Below are positions 41,499-50,899 of a DNA stretch of 64,000 nucleotides, in pieces; within the stretch, counting starts at the first letter, position 1; each line of letters opens with the position of its first letter. The translations under genes were made by a program, and so were the position numbers. A model generated the notes under the pieces. The model saw nothing but the letters and a program-made list of their open reading frames with translations. It searched no databases and had not been told where the DNA came from. Origin of the DNA: Streptomyces zingiberis (GTDB lineage Bacteria > Actinomycetota > Actinomycetes > Streptomycetales > Streptomycetaceae). The DNA lies in assembly GCF_012034935.1 (NCBI RefSeq), contig NZ_JAATEN010000002.1, positions 62,001 through 126,000 on the forward strand, in the 5' to 3' direction.

Positions 41499-42297
41499 AC
41501 TCCGGCGGCCCCGCCCCGGCCGCCCGCGACATGAAGGGGTGTGAAGTCCATGCAGAACGGGGGAACCGTGAGCGGGCGGCACGGTTCACGGACCTGTACG
41601 CGCGTGAGTCCCCACGGAGCGCCGCCCGGCAGCGGCCCGGAGACCCCGGAACTGGCACCGGGCCGCGACCGCGTCCTGCTGTGGAGCGGCAGGGCGACGG
41701 CCGGTCCGCGCCCGTGAACTCCACCCAGGGCAGCTACCGGGTCGCGGGAGACCGGGCGCAGGCGGGCCCGGGCAACGACGTGTCCCTGAGCGACGCCAGG
41801 CTCGCGGCCCTGGAGCTGACCGGCTGACGGCACCGGGCCGGAACAGGGTGGTCCGTGGGGCGGGGCCGGGGCGGAGGGGTGGGTACCGCCGATTTCGCGC
41901 CCCTTTCCGGTGCCGGTTCATGGCGCGCGCACGACCCGGGGGAGAATGGTTCAGGAATTCAACCGGATCGGAAAGCGTATTCCGTCCGCGAAGCGGCGGC
42001 CCGTGAGCGGGGCGCGGAAAACGGGACTCCCGCGGTCCGGCGAGCTCGAGAATCACCGGACCGCGGTCCTCCACCCCGCCGGGCGCGCGGGCGGTACCCT
42101 GCCGCCCGGAAACGGTTTCCCGGCTGCCCCCACGACAGCCTCACCACCGTTTCGCGGCGCCCGGCTGTTCCCACTCTTCCGCGCCCCGGCCCCGTCCCGC
42201 GACCCGTTTCAACTGTGGCCAAAAGCGCGTGGTGACCCACTGTGCCTCTGTGCATACTCGTGCGGAGGGTCAGGTGGGGGCAACTTGTGGGGGTTTG
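41499..42297. other. 800-bp region without a convincing gene
   Basis: Two short plus-strand frames exist: 41550-41717 (55 aa, MQNGGTVSGRHGS...) and 41531-41827 (98 aa), neither with a recognisable domain. An 11-bp hairpin CCGCGGTCCGG / CCGGACCGCGG lies at 42030-42040 / 42056-42066. From about 41930 the GC content falls relative to neighbours. The end probably carries the promoter of the ArsR-like regulator. I cannot assign function to the rest. Confidence 0.45.
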
Positions 42298-43437
42298 GTG
42301 CTACGCATCCATTTCACCGGACGCGACCTCGGGCGGATACGTATTGCGGCCCGTCCGGACGCACTGTGGGAAACGGTTCTGAGTTTCCACCGGCTGCGCG
42401 ACAAACGTTCCGCCACGGCGCTCGGGGAATGGCGGCGGGAGACCCGGTCCCGATTGAACGGTGAAGTACGTCTGCTGGCCTCACTGGTCCCCCTCCGCGG
42501 ATATTTCCCGGATTTCCTGACGCCGCCCGAGGGAATTTCCGGTGTGGAGCACGGGCTGGAGGCGTTGCGCGCCACCCCGCCCGGCCACCTCCGCCGCGAT
42601 CTCGGGCTCCTCGCCGCCGGCCACGCGGCCCCGGGAATCCGCGGTGCGCGCTCCGCTCCGCCCGCCGCGGGGGACGGGGCCCCCGCGCCCCGGCACGAGG
42701 CCCTGGCCGAGGGGCGTCCGGCGGCCCTCGGTGAACTCCTCGGGGGGCTGCGGGACTACCACCGGGCCGCCGTCGCCCCGTACTGGCCGCACATCCGCGC
42801 CCGGATCGAGGCCGACCGGGCGGCCCGCGGCCGGGCCCTCCTCGACGGCGGCGCCGACGAACTGCTGGCGTCGCTGCCCCACCCCATGTGCTGGCGGCCG
42901 CCGGTGCTGGAGACCGCCTATCCGGTCGACCGGGAGCTGCATCTGAACGGCAGGGGCCTGCTGCTTCTGCCGTCGTTCTTCTGCCGGGTCACCCCGGTCA
43001 CCCTCCACGACCCGGAGCACGCCCCGGTGCTGGTCTACCCCGTCGACCACGCCCGGGAGGGCACCGGCCCCGTGCCGGCGCGGAGCCAGGCCGGGACCGG
43101 CTCCCTGGGCAGGCTCGTGGGCCAGACGCGTTCCGCCGTCCTGCGCACCATCGAGGGCGGCTGCACCACCGGCGAGCTGGCCCGCCGGGTCGGCGTCTCC
43201 CCGGCCTCCGCCAGCCAGCACGCCGGGGTGCTGCGCGACGCCGGCCTGGTCGTGACGTTGCGCCACGGCAGCGCGGTGCTGCACACCCTGACCCCACTCG
43301 GTGCCGCCCTGCTCCACGGCGGCACGGCCACCGCCGCCCGGACCGCCGACGCGCGGGCGCCGGGGGCATCATCGGAGGGGCGGAGACCGGCGGCGCTCCC
43401 GCCCCGCGCCGCCGCGGCGAGCGGCGCACCCCGCTGA
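42298..43437 (+). CDS. ArsR/winged-helix transcriptional regulator (DUF5937-like)
   Basis: 379-aa protein with a large N-terminal domain of the DUF5937 type (VLRIHFTGRDLGRIRIA, ALWETVLSFHRL) and a C-terminal winged helix: VLRTIEGGCTTGELARRVG, then SPASASQHAGVLRDAGLV and a wing TLRHGSAVLHTLTPLG. Such proteins are abundant in Streptomyces, usually regulating nearby transporters or stress genes; no obvious target adjoins it. I take GTG 42298 as start because homologous sequence begins with VLRIHF; upstream in-frame codons reach 42229. The last ~40 residues are Ala/Pro-rich. It converges with the GH3 gene. Confidence 0.8.
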   Translation: MLRIHFTGRDLGRIRIAARPDALWETVLSFHRLRDKRSATALGEWRRETRSRLNGEVRLLASLVPLRGYFPDFLTPPEGISGVEHGLEALRATPPGHLRRDLGLLAAGHAAPGIRGARSAPPAAGDGAPAPRHEALAEGRPAALGELLGGLRDYHRAAVAPYWPHIRARIEADRAARGRALLDGGADELLASLPHPMCWRPPVLETAYPVDRELHLNGRGLLLLPSFFCRVTPVTLHDPEHAPVLVYPVDHAREGTGPVPARSQAGTGSLGRLVGQTRSAVLRTIEGGCTTGELARRVGVSPASASQHAGVLRDAGLVVTLRHGSAVLHTLTPLGAALLHGGTATAARTADARAPGASSEGRRPAALPPRAAAASGAPR

Positions 43438-43499
43438 CCCCGGCTGCACCCTCCGGTGAACCGCCGGGGTCCGCCCCCTCGGCCGGGCCCTGGACCCGC

Positions 43500-43531
43500 C
43501 GGTGGCGGGCGCTCTCCAGCGCCCGCCACCG
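43500..43531. terminator. Bidirectional terminator, regulator / GH3 gene
   Basis: A perfect 13-bp stem, CGGTGGCGGGCGC (43500-43512) with GCGCCCGCCACCG (43519-43531), loop TCTCCA, between convergent genes. Confidence 0.85.
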
Positions 43532-43543
43532 TTCCCCTGCCGC

Positions 43544-46360
43544 TCAGACGGCCCGGCCCGACGGGGTGACGGGCAGACCCGTCCCCTCCGGCGCCGGGGC
43601 GCCCGGGGTGCCGTCCGGGCCCGCGCCGGGCGCGCCCAGCCGGTGCACCATGGCCGGGCAGACCATCCGCCGGCAGTGACCGGCGGTGCGCTCCGGGCCG
43701 CGCAGCCGCAGCCGGACGGGGTGCCGGATGTCGGCGCTGGACGCGGCGAGCCGCAGCTCCAGGTCGCCGGGTTCCACGACGCGGCGCCCGTCCGGGTCGG
43801 TGTACGAGGCGAGGTCCGGGTGGAAGCCGAACCGCACCTCCGCCGCCTCCCCGGGCCCGAGCGGCACACGCGCGTAGCCGATGAGCCGGTTGACCGGCCG
43901 GGTGGTCCGGGCCACCGGGTCGTGCAGATAGAGCTGGACGACCTCGGTGCCGGGCCGGTCACCGGTGTTGCGCACGGTCAGCCGCACGGTGGCCTCGTCG
44001 TCGGTGCCCAGGACGAGCGGCGCCTCCGCCGGCCCGGCCCCGGTGGGCGCTCCGCCGGGGGACCCGCTGCCGTTCCCGCCCGCCCCGGCCGTGGCGCCGT
44101 CCCCGGAGGCCGGGGGCGGGACGGTCACGCCGCCGTCGCTCCATTCGAAGGACGTGTACGACAGCCCGTGGCCGAACGGGAAGAGCGGGGTGGGGTCGGA
44201 CGAGCTGGCCTCGTTGCGGAGGCCGAGCGGTGGGGCGAGGTACGTCCACGGCTGGCCGCCGGGCCCGTACGGCACGCTGACCGGCAGCCGGCCGGAGGGG
44301 CTGACCCGTCCGGAGAGCACCCCGGCGACGGCCGGCCCGCCCTCCTCGCCGGGGAAGAACGCCTGCACCACGGCGGCGGCGCGCGGCCCGCCGGCGCGCC
44401 CCGCCGGGCGGACGTACCGGCCCAGGGCGTAGGGGCGTCCGCTGAGCACGACGAGCACCACGGGGGTGCCGGTGGCCAGCAGCGCGTCGAGCAGCGCGCC
44501 CTGCTCGCCAGGGAGCCGCAGGTCGGCCACGTCACAGCCCTCGCCGGAGGTGCCCCGCCCGAAGAGGCCGGAGCGGTCGCCGACCACCGCCACGCAGACG
44601 TCGGACCCGGCGGCCAGCGCGGTGGCCTCGGCCAGCAGCGCGTCCCCCTCGCCGAGCAGTTCCGCGGCGGAGGGCAGCCCGTCCGGGAGGGGCTGCCGGG
44701 ACTGGGAGAGCACCCCGCCGAGCGAGGACGCCTCCGGGGCCGTCCCCGGCAGGCCCGCCGCCTCGGGACCGGACGGCTCGGGGTCCGGGCGCGCGCAGCC
44801 GGGGGCGTGGGTGATCCGCGCGCCGGGCAGTTCCGCGCGGACCGCCTCCAGCAGCGTCGGGACGCGCACCCCGACCGGGAGCCCCGGGTGCTCGAAGCCG
44901 ACGTGGGCGGGGAAGGTGTAGCAGCCGAGCATGGCCGCCGGGTCGTCGGCCAGCGGCCCGACGACGGCGATCCGCGCGTCCGGCCCCGCGGCGAGGGGCA
45001 GGACGCCGCCGTCGTCCGCGAGCAGCACCACGGACTCCTCCGCGAGCTGCCGGCTCACCGCGCGCAGCTCGGCGGTGTCGAAGTCCAGGCCGCCGGAGGA
45101 CGGGTCGGCGCCCGGCCGCAGGGCCGCCTCACGGGCGGCGGCGAGCGGGGCCACGGCCGGGCCCGCCGCTCCGGATCCCTCGCCGTCCCCGGGGCCGTTC
45201 TCCCCGGTCACCGCCGGCGGCGGTCCGGTGAGGGCGGGCGGTACGGGGCTCCAGTCCGGGTCGAGCAGGCCCAGCTCGCACTTCTGCCGCAGCACGCGGG
45301 TCACCGCCCGGTCGACCAGTTCCTCCGGCACGTCCCCGGAGCGCACCGCGTCCAGCAGCGGGGTCCCGTAGCAGTGGACCGCGGGCAGTTCCACGTCCAC
45401 GCCGGCGGTCAGCGCCAGGGCGGCCGCGTCGCGGGGGGAGCCGGCGACGTGGTGCGCGGTCTGGAGGAAGGCGATGCCGAAGTAGTCGGCGACGACGGTG
45501 CCGCCGAACCCCCACGCGTCCCGGAGCAGCGAGGTCAGCAGCCGGTGGTCGGCCGCGGCGGGCACGCCGTCGGTCTCGGTGTAGGCGTGCATCACCGAGC
45601 GCGCCCCGCCGTCCCGGACGGCCAGCTCGAACGGTGGCAGCAGGACGTCGGCCAGCTCGCGCGGACCGGCGGAGACGGGGGCGTGGTTGCGGCCGGCGCG
45701 GGAGGCGGAGTAACCGGCGAAGTGCTTGAGGGTGGCGACGATCCCGCTGGACTCCAGGCCCCGCACATAGGCGGTGCCGACGGTGGCCACCAGATACGGG
45801 TCCTCACCGATCGACTCCTCGGTGCGGCCCCAGCGCGGGTCGCGGACCACGTCCAGGACGGGGGAGAGGCCCTGGTGGACGCCGACGGAGCGCATGGTCG
45901 AGCCGATGAGCTCGGCGGCGCGCCCGACCAGGGCCGGGTCGAACGAGGCCCCCCAGGCCAGCGGGGTCGGGAAGACCGTGGCGCCCCAGGTGGCGAAACC
46001 GGTGAGGCACTCCTCGTGGGCGAGCGCGGGAATCCCGAAACGGTTCGCCGCGGCGATCCGGGCCTGGGTGCGGGCGAGGGCCGCCGCGCCCGCCGCCGGC
46101 TCCACGGGCGCGGTGCCGAACGCGCGGGTGAGCTGGCCCAGCCCGTGGCGGATGAGGGTGTCCAGGTCCGCGGGTTCCGCGGTCGCCGCCATCTCGTGCT
46201 GCATGGGGGCGACGTCCTCGCCCTCGGAGTCGGAGCCGGGCCAGATGGAGAACAGCTGGGCGACCTTCTCCTCCAGGGTCATCCGGGTGAGCAGGTCGCC
46301 GACCCGGGCCCCGGGCGGCAGGGAGGTGTCCTGCCAGGGGCCTTCCGTCTCGTGGTGCAT
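43544..46360 (-). CDS. bxlA: GH3 beta-xylosidase/beta-glucosidase (BxlA-like)
   Basis: 938-aa intracellular glycoside hydrolase family 3 enzyme, no signal peptide. The barrel has EECLTGFATWGATVFPTP, KHFAGYSASRAGRNHAP and VVADYFGIAF, with the nucleophile expected at Asp292. The second alpha/beta domain and a C-terminal fibronectin-III-like domain (YTSFEWSDG, NTGDRPGTEVVQLYL) follow. The linkers contain Gly/Ala/Pro-rich stretches. The start ATG at 46360 has AGGAG closely upstream. Its place after binding protein and permease genes, under a LacI regulator and beside a xylanase, supports beta-xylosidase acting on imported xylo-oligosaccharides. Confidence 0.85.
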   Translation of the reverse strand: MHHETEGPWQDTSLPPGARVGDLLTRMTLEEKVAQLFSIWPGSDSEGEDVAPMQHEMAATAEPADLDTLIRHGLGQLTRAFGTAPVEPAAGAAALARTQARIAAANRFGIPALAHEECLTGFATWGATVFPTPLAWGASFDPALVGRAAELIGSTMRSVGVHQGLSPVLDVVRDPRWGRTEESIGEDPYLVATVGTAYVRGLESSGIVATLKHFAGYSASRAGRNHAPVSAGPRELADVLLPPFELAVRDGGARSVMHAYTETDGVPAAADHRLLTSLLRDAWGFGGTVVADYFGIAFLQTAHHVAGSPRDAAALALTAGVDVELPAVHCYGTPLLDAVRSGDVPEELVDRAVTRVLRQKCELGLLDPDWSPVPPALTGPPPAVTGENGPGDGEGSGAAGPAVAPLAAAREAALRPGADPSSGGLDFDTAELRAVSRQLAEESVVLLADDGGVLPLAAGPDARIAVVGPLADDPAAMLGCYTFPAHVGFEHPGLPVGVRVPTLLEAVRAELPGARITHAPGCARPDPEPSGPEAAGLPGTAPEASSLGGVLSQSRQPLPDGLPSAAELLGEGDALLAEATALAAGSDVCVAVVGDRSGLFGRGTSGEGCDVADLRLPGEQGALLDALLATGTPVVLVVLSGRPYALGRYVRPAGRAGGPRAAAVVQAFFPGEEGGPAVAGVLSGRVSPSGRLPVSVPYGPGGQPWTYLAPPLGLRNEASSSDPTPLFPFGHGLSYTSFEWSDGGVTVPPPASGDGATAGAGGNGSGSPGGAPTGAGPAEAPLVLGTDDEATVRLTVRNTGDRPGTEVVQLYLHDPVARTTRPVNRLIGYARVPLGPGEAAEVRFGFHPDLASYTDPDGRRVVEPGDLELRLAASSADIRHPVRLRLRGPERTAGHCRRMVCPAMVHRLGAPGAGPDGTPGAPAPEGTGLPVTPSGRAV

Positions 46361-46398
46361 GGGACTCCTGTCCGGCGCGAGGGGGTGGGGGGAGGCGG

Positions 46399-47325
46399 CT
46401 ACTTGCCGCCGACGCCCATGAGGCCGCTGACGAGCTGACGGCGGGCGAAGAGGTAGACGACGAAGATGGGCACGATCGACAGCACGACCGCCGCGAGCAG
46501 CGCCGGGATGTCCACCCGGAACTCGCCCACGAAGTCGTACAGGCCGAGGGTCAGCACCCGGTTCCCCGGCGACTGGGTGAGGATCAGCGGGAACAGGAAG
46601 TTGTTCCACGCCTGGAGCGAGGCGTACACGGCGACGGTCGAGATCCCCGACCGGCTCAGCGGCACGACGAGCTGCCACAGGATCCGGGCGGGGCCCGCGC
46701 CGTCCAGCGCCATGGACTCGTACATCTCCTCGTCGATGTCGCGCATCGTGCCCGCCAGGATCAGCACGCTGACCGGCAGCGCGAAGGCCGCCGTCGGCAG
46801 GACGACCGCGAGCAGGGAGTCGTACAGGTGCAGCTTGGTGATGATCAGGAAGACCGGGACGATCACCGCCTGCGCGGGGATGGCCAGGCCCAGCAGGAAG
46901 ACCTGGAAGACCCGGTGCGACATCCGGCTGCGGGTGCGCACCACCGTGTACCCGACCGTCACCGCGAGTACGACCACCAGGGCGGCCACGGCGGCCGTGA
47001 CGATCACCGTGTTGAGCAGATAGGTGAGGAAGTCGGTCGCGAAGACCTTGCGGTAGTTGTCCAGCGTCGGCTCGCCCGGCAGCGAGAGCGTCCCGTTGTC
47101 GAGGTAGTCGTCCCGGGACCGGAGGGTGGAGGACACCAGCGCGAACAGCGGGAGCCCCACGACCGCCAGCCAGATCAGCGCGCCGAACCCGGCCGGGTAG
47201 TTCCAGCGCGGCAGGCGGAACCCGCGGGCGCGGCGCGGCTCCCGGGGGCCCTTCCCCGGGCGCCTCGGCGGCGCGGTGCCGGGGCGGCGGGGCAGACCGG
47301 GGCGGCGGGGCAGTACGTCGGTCAC
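46399..47325 (-). CDS. bxlG: Carbohydrate ABC transporter permease (MalG type)
   Basis: 308-aa permease with six transmembrane segments after an Arg/Pro-rich cytosolic start. It carries the EAA-loop motif (ESMALDGAGPARILWQLVVP) that contacts the ATPase. The GTG at 47325 has GGGAGGG upstream and overlaps the stop of the partner permease by 4 nt. It works with BxlF and the binding protein BxlE; the ATPase is not encoded here, consistent with use of a shared MsiK-type ATPase in Streptomyces. Confidence 0.85.
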   Translation of the reverse strand: MTDVLPRRPGLPRRPGTAPPRRPGKGPREPRRARGFRLPRWNYPAGFGALIWLAVVGLPLFALVSSTLRSRDDYLDNGTLSLPGEPTLDNYRKVFATDFLTYLLNTVIVTAAVAALVVVLAVTVGYTVVRTRSRMSHRVFQVFLLGLAIPAQAVIVPVFLIITKLHLYDSLLAVVLPTAAFALPVSVLILAGTMRDIDEEMYESMALDGAGPARILWQLVVPLSRSGISTVAVYASLQAWNNFLFPLILTQSPGNRVLTLGLYDFVGEFRVDIPALLAAVVLSIVPIFVVYLFARRQLVSGLMGVGGK

Positions 47326-48275
47326 ATTCCCTCCCGGGTACTGCGCATGGCGCCGAAGCCGGTGAGCCGTACGAGCAGCAGCGAGACGCTGGTGGCGATC
47401 ACCACCAGGATGGTGGCGATGGCGCTCGCGTAACCCATGTCGAACGCCTGGAAGCCGGTCCGGTACATCAGGTACGGGACGATGGTGGTGTCCGTCCCGG
47501 GACCGCCCTCGGTGAGGATGAGCACGGTGTCGAAGAAGGTCAGCGCGCCGACCACCATCAGCACCGACGAGGTGATGATCGTGTTCCTGAGCTGCGGCAG
47601 GGTGATGCTGAAGAACTGCCGGACCGTGCCGGCCCCGTCCACCAGCGCCGCGTCGTAGAGCGACGCCGGGATCTGCCGCGCGCCACCCTGGTAGAGCAGC
47701 GTATGGAACGGGATGAACTGCCAGGACGCGACGAAGACGACGGCCGCGAAGGCGCCCCGGGAGTCGCCGATCAGGTTGCCGTCCGGGAAGCCGATGTACG
47801 GCCCCAGGTCGGCGATCAGCCCGAAGTTGGGGTCGAGGAGGGTCTTCCACAGCAGCGCCAGCGCCACGGAGGACGCCAGCAGCGGCAGGAAGAAGATCGC
47901 GGAGAGCACGGCCCGGTTGCGCTGCCGTCCCGCCGACCAGACGCCCAGGAGGAGCGCCACCGGGGTCTGGAACAGCCAGGACAGGGCGGTGAGCAGCACG
48001 CTCAGCCAGACGGCCTGCCGCATCACCGGGTCGTTCCACAGCCGGGACCAGTTGGCGCCCCCGGTCCACTCGGGGGTGCCGAGCCCTTCCCAGGCGGTGA
48101 AGGAGAGGGCCACGACCAGCAGCATCGGGACGATCGCGAAGAACGCGAAGAAGAGCAGTCCGGGAACGGCCCAGCCGAGGCCCGGCCGCCCCGCGCCGGA
48201 GGCGCCGGACGGCCGGGCCACCACACCTGTGGCGGGCTCTTTCACCGTGGTCCCGGAGGTGGCGGATGCCGGCAT
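47322..48275 (-). CDS. bxlF: Sugar ABC transporter permease (MalF type)
   Basis: 317-aa permease with six predicted transmembrane segments, starting GLGWAVPGLLFFAFFAIVP. The cytoplasmic EAA loop is DAALVDGAGTVRQFFSITLP. It lies 6 nt after the binding-protein gene and overlaps the second permease by 4 nt, so transport genes and beta-xylosidase form a single operon. Substrate is inferred from context as xylobiose or longer xylo-oligosaccharides. Confidence 0.85.
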   Translation of the reverse strand: MPASATSGTTVKEPATGVVARPSGASGAGRPGLGWAVPGLLFFAFFAIVPMLLVVALSFTAWEGLGTPEWTGGANWSRLWNDPVMRQAVWLSVLLTALSWLFQTPVALLLGVWSAGRQRNRAVLSAIFFLPLLASSVALALLWKTLLDPNFGLIADLGPYIGFPDGNLIGDSRGAFAAVVFVASWQFIPFHTLLYQGGARQIPASLYDAALVDGAGTVRQFFSITLPQLRNTIITSSVLMVVGALTFFDTVLILTEGGPGTDTTIVPYLMYRTGFQAFDMGYASAIATILVVIATSVSLLLVRLTGFGAMRSTREGM

Positions 48276-48281
48276 GGTGAC

Positions 48282-49592
48282 TTACAGACCCTTCATGGCT
48301 TCGGTGAAGTCCTTGGCCGAGAGCTGGCCGTTGAAGAGCTTCTGGATGTTGGTGAGCATCGGGTCGGCCTTCTGCGCGGGGAGCGCCTGGTCCCAGGAGA
48401 GGGTGAAGTCCGGCGCGGCCTTGACCATCTCGTACTGGAACTCGGCGTACTCCGGCGCGCTGTGCGACGCCAGCCGCTCCTCGGCGTCGGAGGTGGTGGG
48501 CACGTCGCCGTTGTCCACCAGGTCACCCACGTAGGCTTCCTCGGCCGCGAACTTGACGAACTCCAGCGCCGTCTCCTGCTCCTTGGCCTCGGCGTTGATC
48601 GACCAGTAGTTGGTGGGGTTGCCGACGACGGACTTGGGGTCGCCCTTGCCGTCGGGGATCGCCGGGAAGGCCGTCCAGCCCAGGCTCTCCTTGACGAAGT
48701 CCGGCTGGTTGGACTTCTGGTTGGCGAACTCCCAGCTGCCCATCAGGTGCATGGCGGCGCGGTCCTTGGCGAAGAGCGTGGAGGCGCCGTCCTCCGTGTA
48801 GTTGACGGAGGCGTAGTTCTTGCCGAACGCGCCCCGGTCCACCAGGTCCTCGACGGTCTGCGCGGTCTTGAGCACCGCCGGGTCGCCCCAGGCCTCGGCG
48901 TCACCGGACTGGATGCGCTGGAAGACCTCGGCGCCGCCGATCCGGTCGAGCAGGTACTCGACCCACATCAGCTCGGGCCAGGCGTCGGCGCCGGCCAGGG
49001 CGAACGGCGTGACGCCCTCCCCCTTGAACGTGTCGATCAGGGCGAGCACGTCGTCCCAGGACTCCGGGGGCTCGGCGCCGGCCTTCTCGAAGACGTTCTT
49101 GTTGTAGAAGAGAATCACCGGCTGCATGCCGCGCATCGGCACGCCGTAGAACTTGTCGTTGACCTTCCCGGCCTCGACGATCGACTGGATGAACGCGCCC
49201 TTGAGCTTCGGGTCCTTCTCGAACTCGGGGGTGAGGTCGACGAGCATGTCCTTCTCGACGAAGTTCGCGATGGAGCCGCCGCCCCAGTTGAAGAAGATGT
49301 CCGGGGCGTTGGGGGTGCCCATCGCGGTGCGGACCTTGTCCTGGTAGCTGTCACCCGGAACCTGGGTCAGCTTGACCTTGACGTCCGAGGTCTTGTTGAA
49401 CCGCTCGACGGCCGCTTCCTGCACCTTGGTCGAGGCGTCCTGGTAGACCCAGACGTTGAGCGTCCCCTCCTTGCCGCCGCCGGCCGCTTCGGATCCGTCG
49501 CTGCCGCAGGCGGCCAGCGCGGACGACGCGACGATCGTGGCCGTGATCGCCGCGACGGCCCGGCCGCCTCTGGGGGACAGTATGTTCCGCAT
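48282..49592 (-). CDS. bxlE: Extracellular sugar-binding lipoprotein (BxlE-like)
   Basis: 436-aa family 1 solute-binding lipoprotein. The signal region ends LAAC with Cys29, so it is lipid-anchored outside the membrane. NVWVYQDASTKVQEAAVERF, then APDIFFNWGGGSIANFVEKD and MRGMQPVILFYNK, are typical of oligosaccharide-binding proteins; Trp/Tyr residues at these places would stack on sugars. It is the first gene of bxlE-F-G-A. The name follows the Streptomyces bxl locus and assumes a xylobiose ligand; arabinoxylo-oligosaccharide is also possible. Confidence 0.85.
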   Translation of the reverse strand: MRNILSPRGGRAVAAITATIVASSALAACGSDGSEAAGGGKEGTLNVWVYQDASTKVQEAAVERFNKTSDVKVKLTQVPGDSYQDKVRTAMGTPNAPDIFFNWGGGSIANFVEKDMLVDLTPEFEKDPKLKGAFIQSIVEAGKVNDKFYGVPMRGMQPVILFYNKNVFEKAGAEPPESWDDVLALIDTFKGEGVTPFALAGADAWPELMWVEYLLDRIGGAEVFQRIQSGDAEAWGDPAVLKTAQTVEDLVDRGAFGKNYASVNYTEDGASTLFAKDRAAMHLMGSWEFANQKSNQPDFVKESLGWTAFPAIPDGKGDPKSVVGNPTNYWSINAEAKEQETALEFVKFAAEEAYVGDLVDNGDVPTTSDAEERLASHSAPEYAEFQYEMVKAAPDFTLSWDQALPAQKADPMLTNIQKLFNGQLSAKDFTEAMKGL

Positions 49593-49599
49593 GGCACAC

Positions 49600-49643
49600 C
49601 TTCCGGAAAGGTCCCGAAAATTATCGGTCGATGTTTCTGGAAG
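49600..49643 (-). promoter_or_regulatory. bxlE operator region
   Basis: Upstream of bxlE are CTTCCGGAAA (49600-49609), the near palindrome CCGAAAATTATCGG (49614-49627) and TTTCTGGAAG (49634-49643, the reverse complement of CTTCCAGAAA). The GAAA-N-TTTC type of symmetry is what is described for xylan-gene operators in Streptomyces. BxlR, encoded immediately upstream, is the likely binder. Confidence 0.6.
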
Positions 49644-49734
49644 TTACGGATTCATCATCAGGCGTGTCAACGGGTGTAACGAAAATGGGATCGGACGGCC
49701 CGTGCCCGGGGCCACGCGGCGCCCGCCGTCGGGG

Positions 49735-50772
49735 TCAGTCGCGCCCGGCGGGGGGCGCCGTGGAGTGCCGGACGATCAGTTCGGTCGCCAACTCCACGCG
49801 CGGCGAGTCGAGTTCCTCCCCTCGGGCCTGACGCATCACCGTACGGGCAGCGACCTTACCCATCTCGGCGAGTGGCTGCCGCACGGTCGTCAGCGGCGGC
49901 GAGGCCCAGCGCATCTCGGGCAGGTCGTCGAAGCCCACGACGCTCATGTCGTCCGGCACCCGCAGTCCGCGGCGGCGCAGCCCCTCGATGGCGCCCAGCG
50001 CCATCTGGTCGCTGGAGGCGAAGATCGCCGTGGGTGGGTCCGTCAGGTCCAGCAGCTTCTGCGCGCCGGTGAAACCGGACTCGTGGTAGAAGTCGCCGCC
50101 GACCATCAGGGTGTCCTCGGCGGGCAGCCCGGCGGCCTCCAGCGCGGTGCGGTAGCCGTCCAGCCGCGCCCGGCTGCACAGCAGCCGCATGGGCCCGCCG
50201 ATGAAGCCGATCCGCCGGTGCCCGAGCTGGAGCAGGTGCTCGGTGGCGGCCATGCCGCCCGCCCAGTTGGTGGCCCCGACGGTGGGCGCGTCCAGCGCGG
50301 GCGAGCCGGCCGGGTCCACGATCACCACCGGGACGTCCAGCCGCCGCAGCTCCTTCTGGAGCAGCGGCTCGAAGGCGGAGGTCACCAGGATCACGCCGTC
50401 GGAGGCGCGGTCCCGCAGATTGTCCAGCCACTGCCGGGTGGCGCCGGCGCGGCCGTGGGTGGCCGAGACGACCGTGCCCCGCCCGGCGGCGTGCGCCACC
50501 TCCTCCACCCCGCGGATGATCTCCACCGCCCAGGGGCTGTCCAGGTCGCTGAAGACGAGGTCGAGCAGGCCGGCCCCGTCGCGGCCCGCGGTGCCGCGCC
50601 GCTGGTAGCCGTGGCGGCGGAGCAGGTCCTCCACCTTGGCCCTGGTCTCCGGCGACACGTCGGAGCGGCCGTTGACCACGCGCGAGACCGTCGGGACGGA
50701 AACGCCCGCCTCCTGCGCGATCGCCGTGATCGTGACCTTCGGCCGCGACTGTCCGGCTTCGTCGACCGCCAT
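49735..50772 (-). CDS. bxlR: LacI family repressor (BxlR-like)
   Basis: 345-aa LacI-type regulator. The helix-turn-helix VTITAIAQEAGVSVPTVSRV and the hinge VSPETRAKVEDLLRRHGYQR are followed by a periplasmic-binding-protein-like effector domain (ASDGVILVTSAFEPLLQ, GHRRIGFIGGP, FASSDQMALGAIEGLRRRG). ATG 50772 has GGAGGTT upstream; an ATG-less extension to 50790 is unlikely. It reads in the same direction as bxlE and is divergent from the xylanase gene, so it can control both. Effector is probably xylobiose. Confidence 0.88.
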   Translation of the reverse strand: MAVDEAGQSRPKVTITAIAQEAGVSVPTVSRVVNGRSDVSPETRAKVEDLLRRHGYQRRGTAGRDGAGLLDLVFSDLDSPWAVEIIRGVEEVAHAAGRGTVVSATHGRAGATRQWLDNLRDRASDGVILVTSAFEPLLQKELRRLDVPVVIVDPAGSPALDAPTVGATNWAGGMAATEHLLQLGHRRIGFIGGPMRLLCSRARLDGYRTALEAAGLPAEDTLMVGGDFYHESGFTGAQKLLDLTDPPTAIFASSDQMALGAIEGLRRRGLRVPDDMSVVGFDDLPEMRWASPPLTTVRQPLAEMGKVAARTVMRQARGEELDSPRVELATELIVRHSTAPPAGRD

Positions 50773-50838
50773 GGAACCTCCTTGCACCACACCCGTTGAC
50801 GGGTGTTCCGACCAGCTCTAGCGTTCCCGGCGCAGCCT

Positions 50839-50866
50839 CCGAAAACTTGCAGCATTCTTCCGGAAA
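50839..50866 (+). promoter_or_regulatory. Candidate operator upstream of xylanase gene
   Basis: CCGAAAACTTGC (50839-50850) and CTTCCGGAAA (50857-50866) lie 34-61 nt before the xylanase start. CTTCCGGAAA is identical to the site before bxlE, suggesting a shared regulator for both promoters. Confidence 0.5.
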
Positions 50867-50899
50867 CCCGGAACCGCGTGAAGCTGAGAGGGACCCCCC

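Noticed and set aside
41531..41827. 98-aa plus-strand frame after ppdK
   Set aside because: No recognisable domain, no good ribosome binding site, overlaps another equally weak frame; kept only as part of the gap description.
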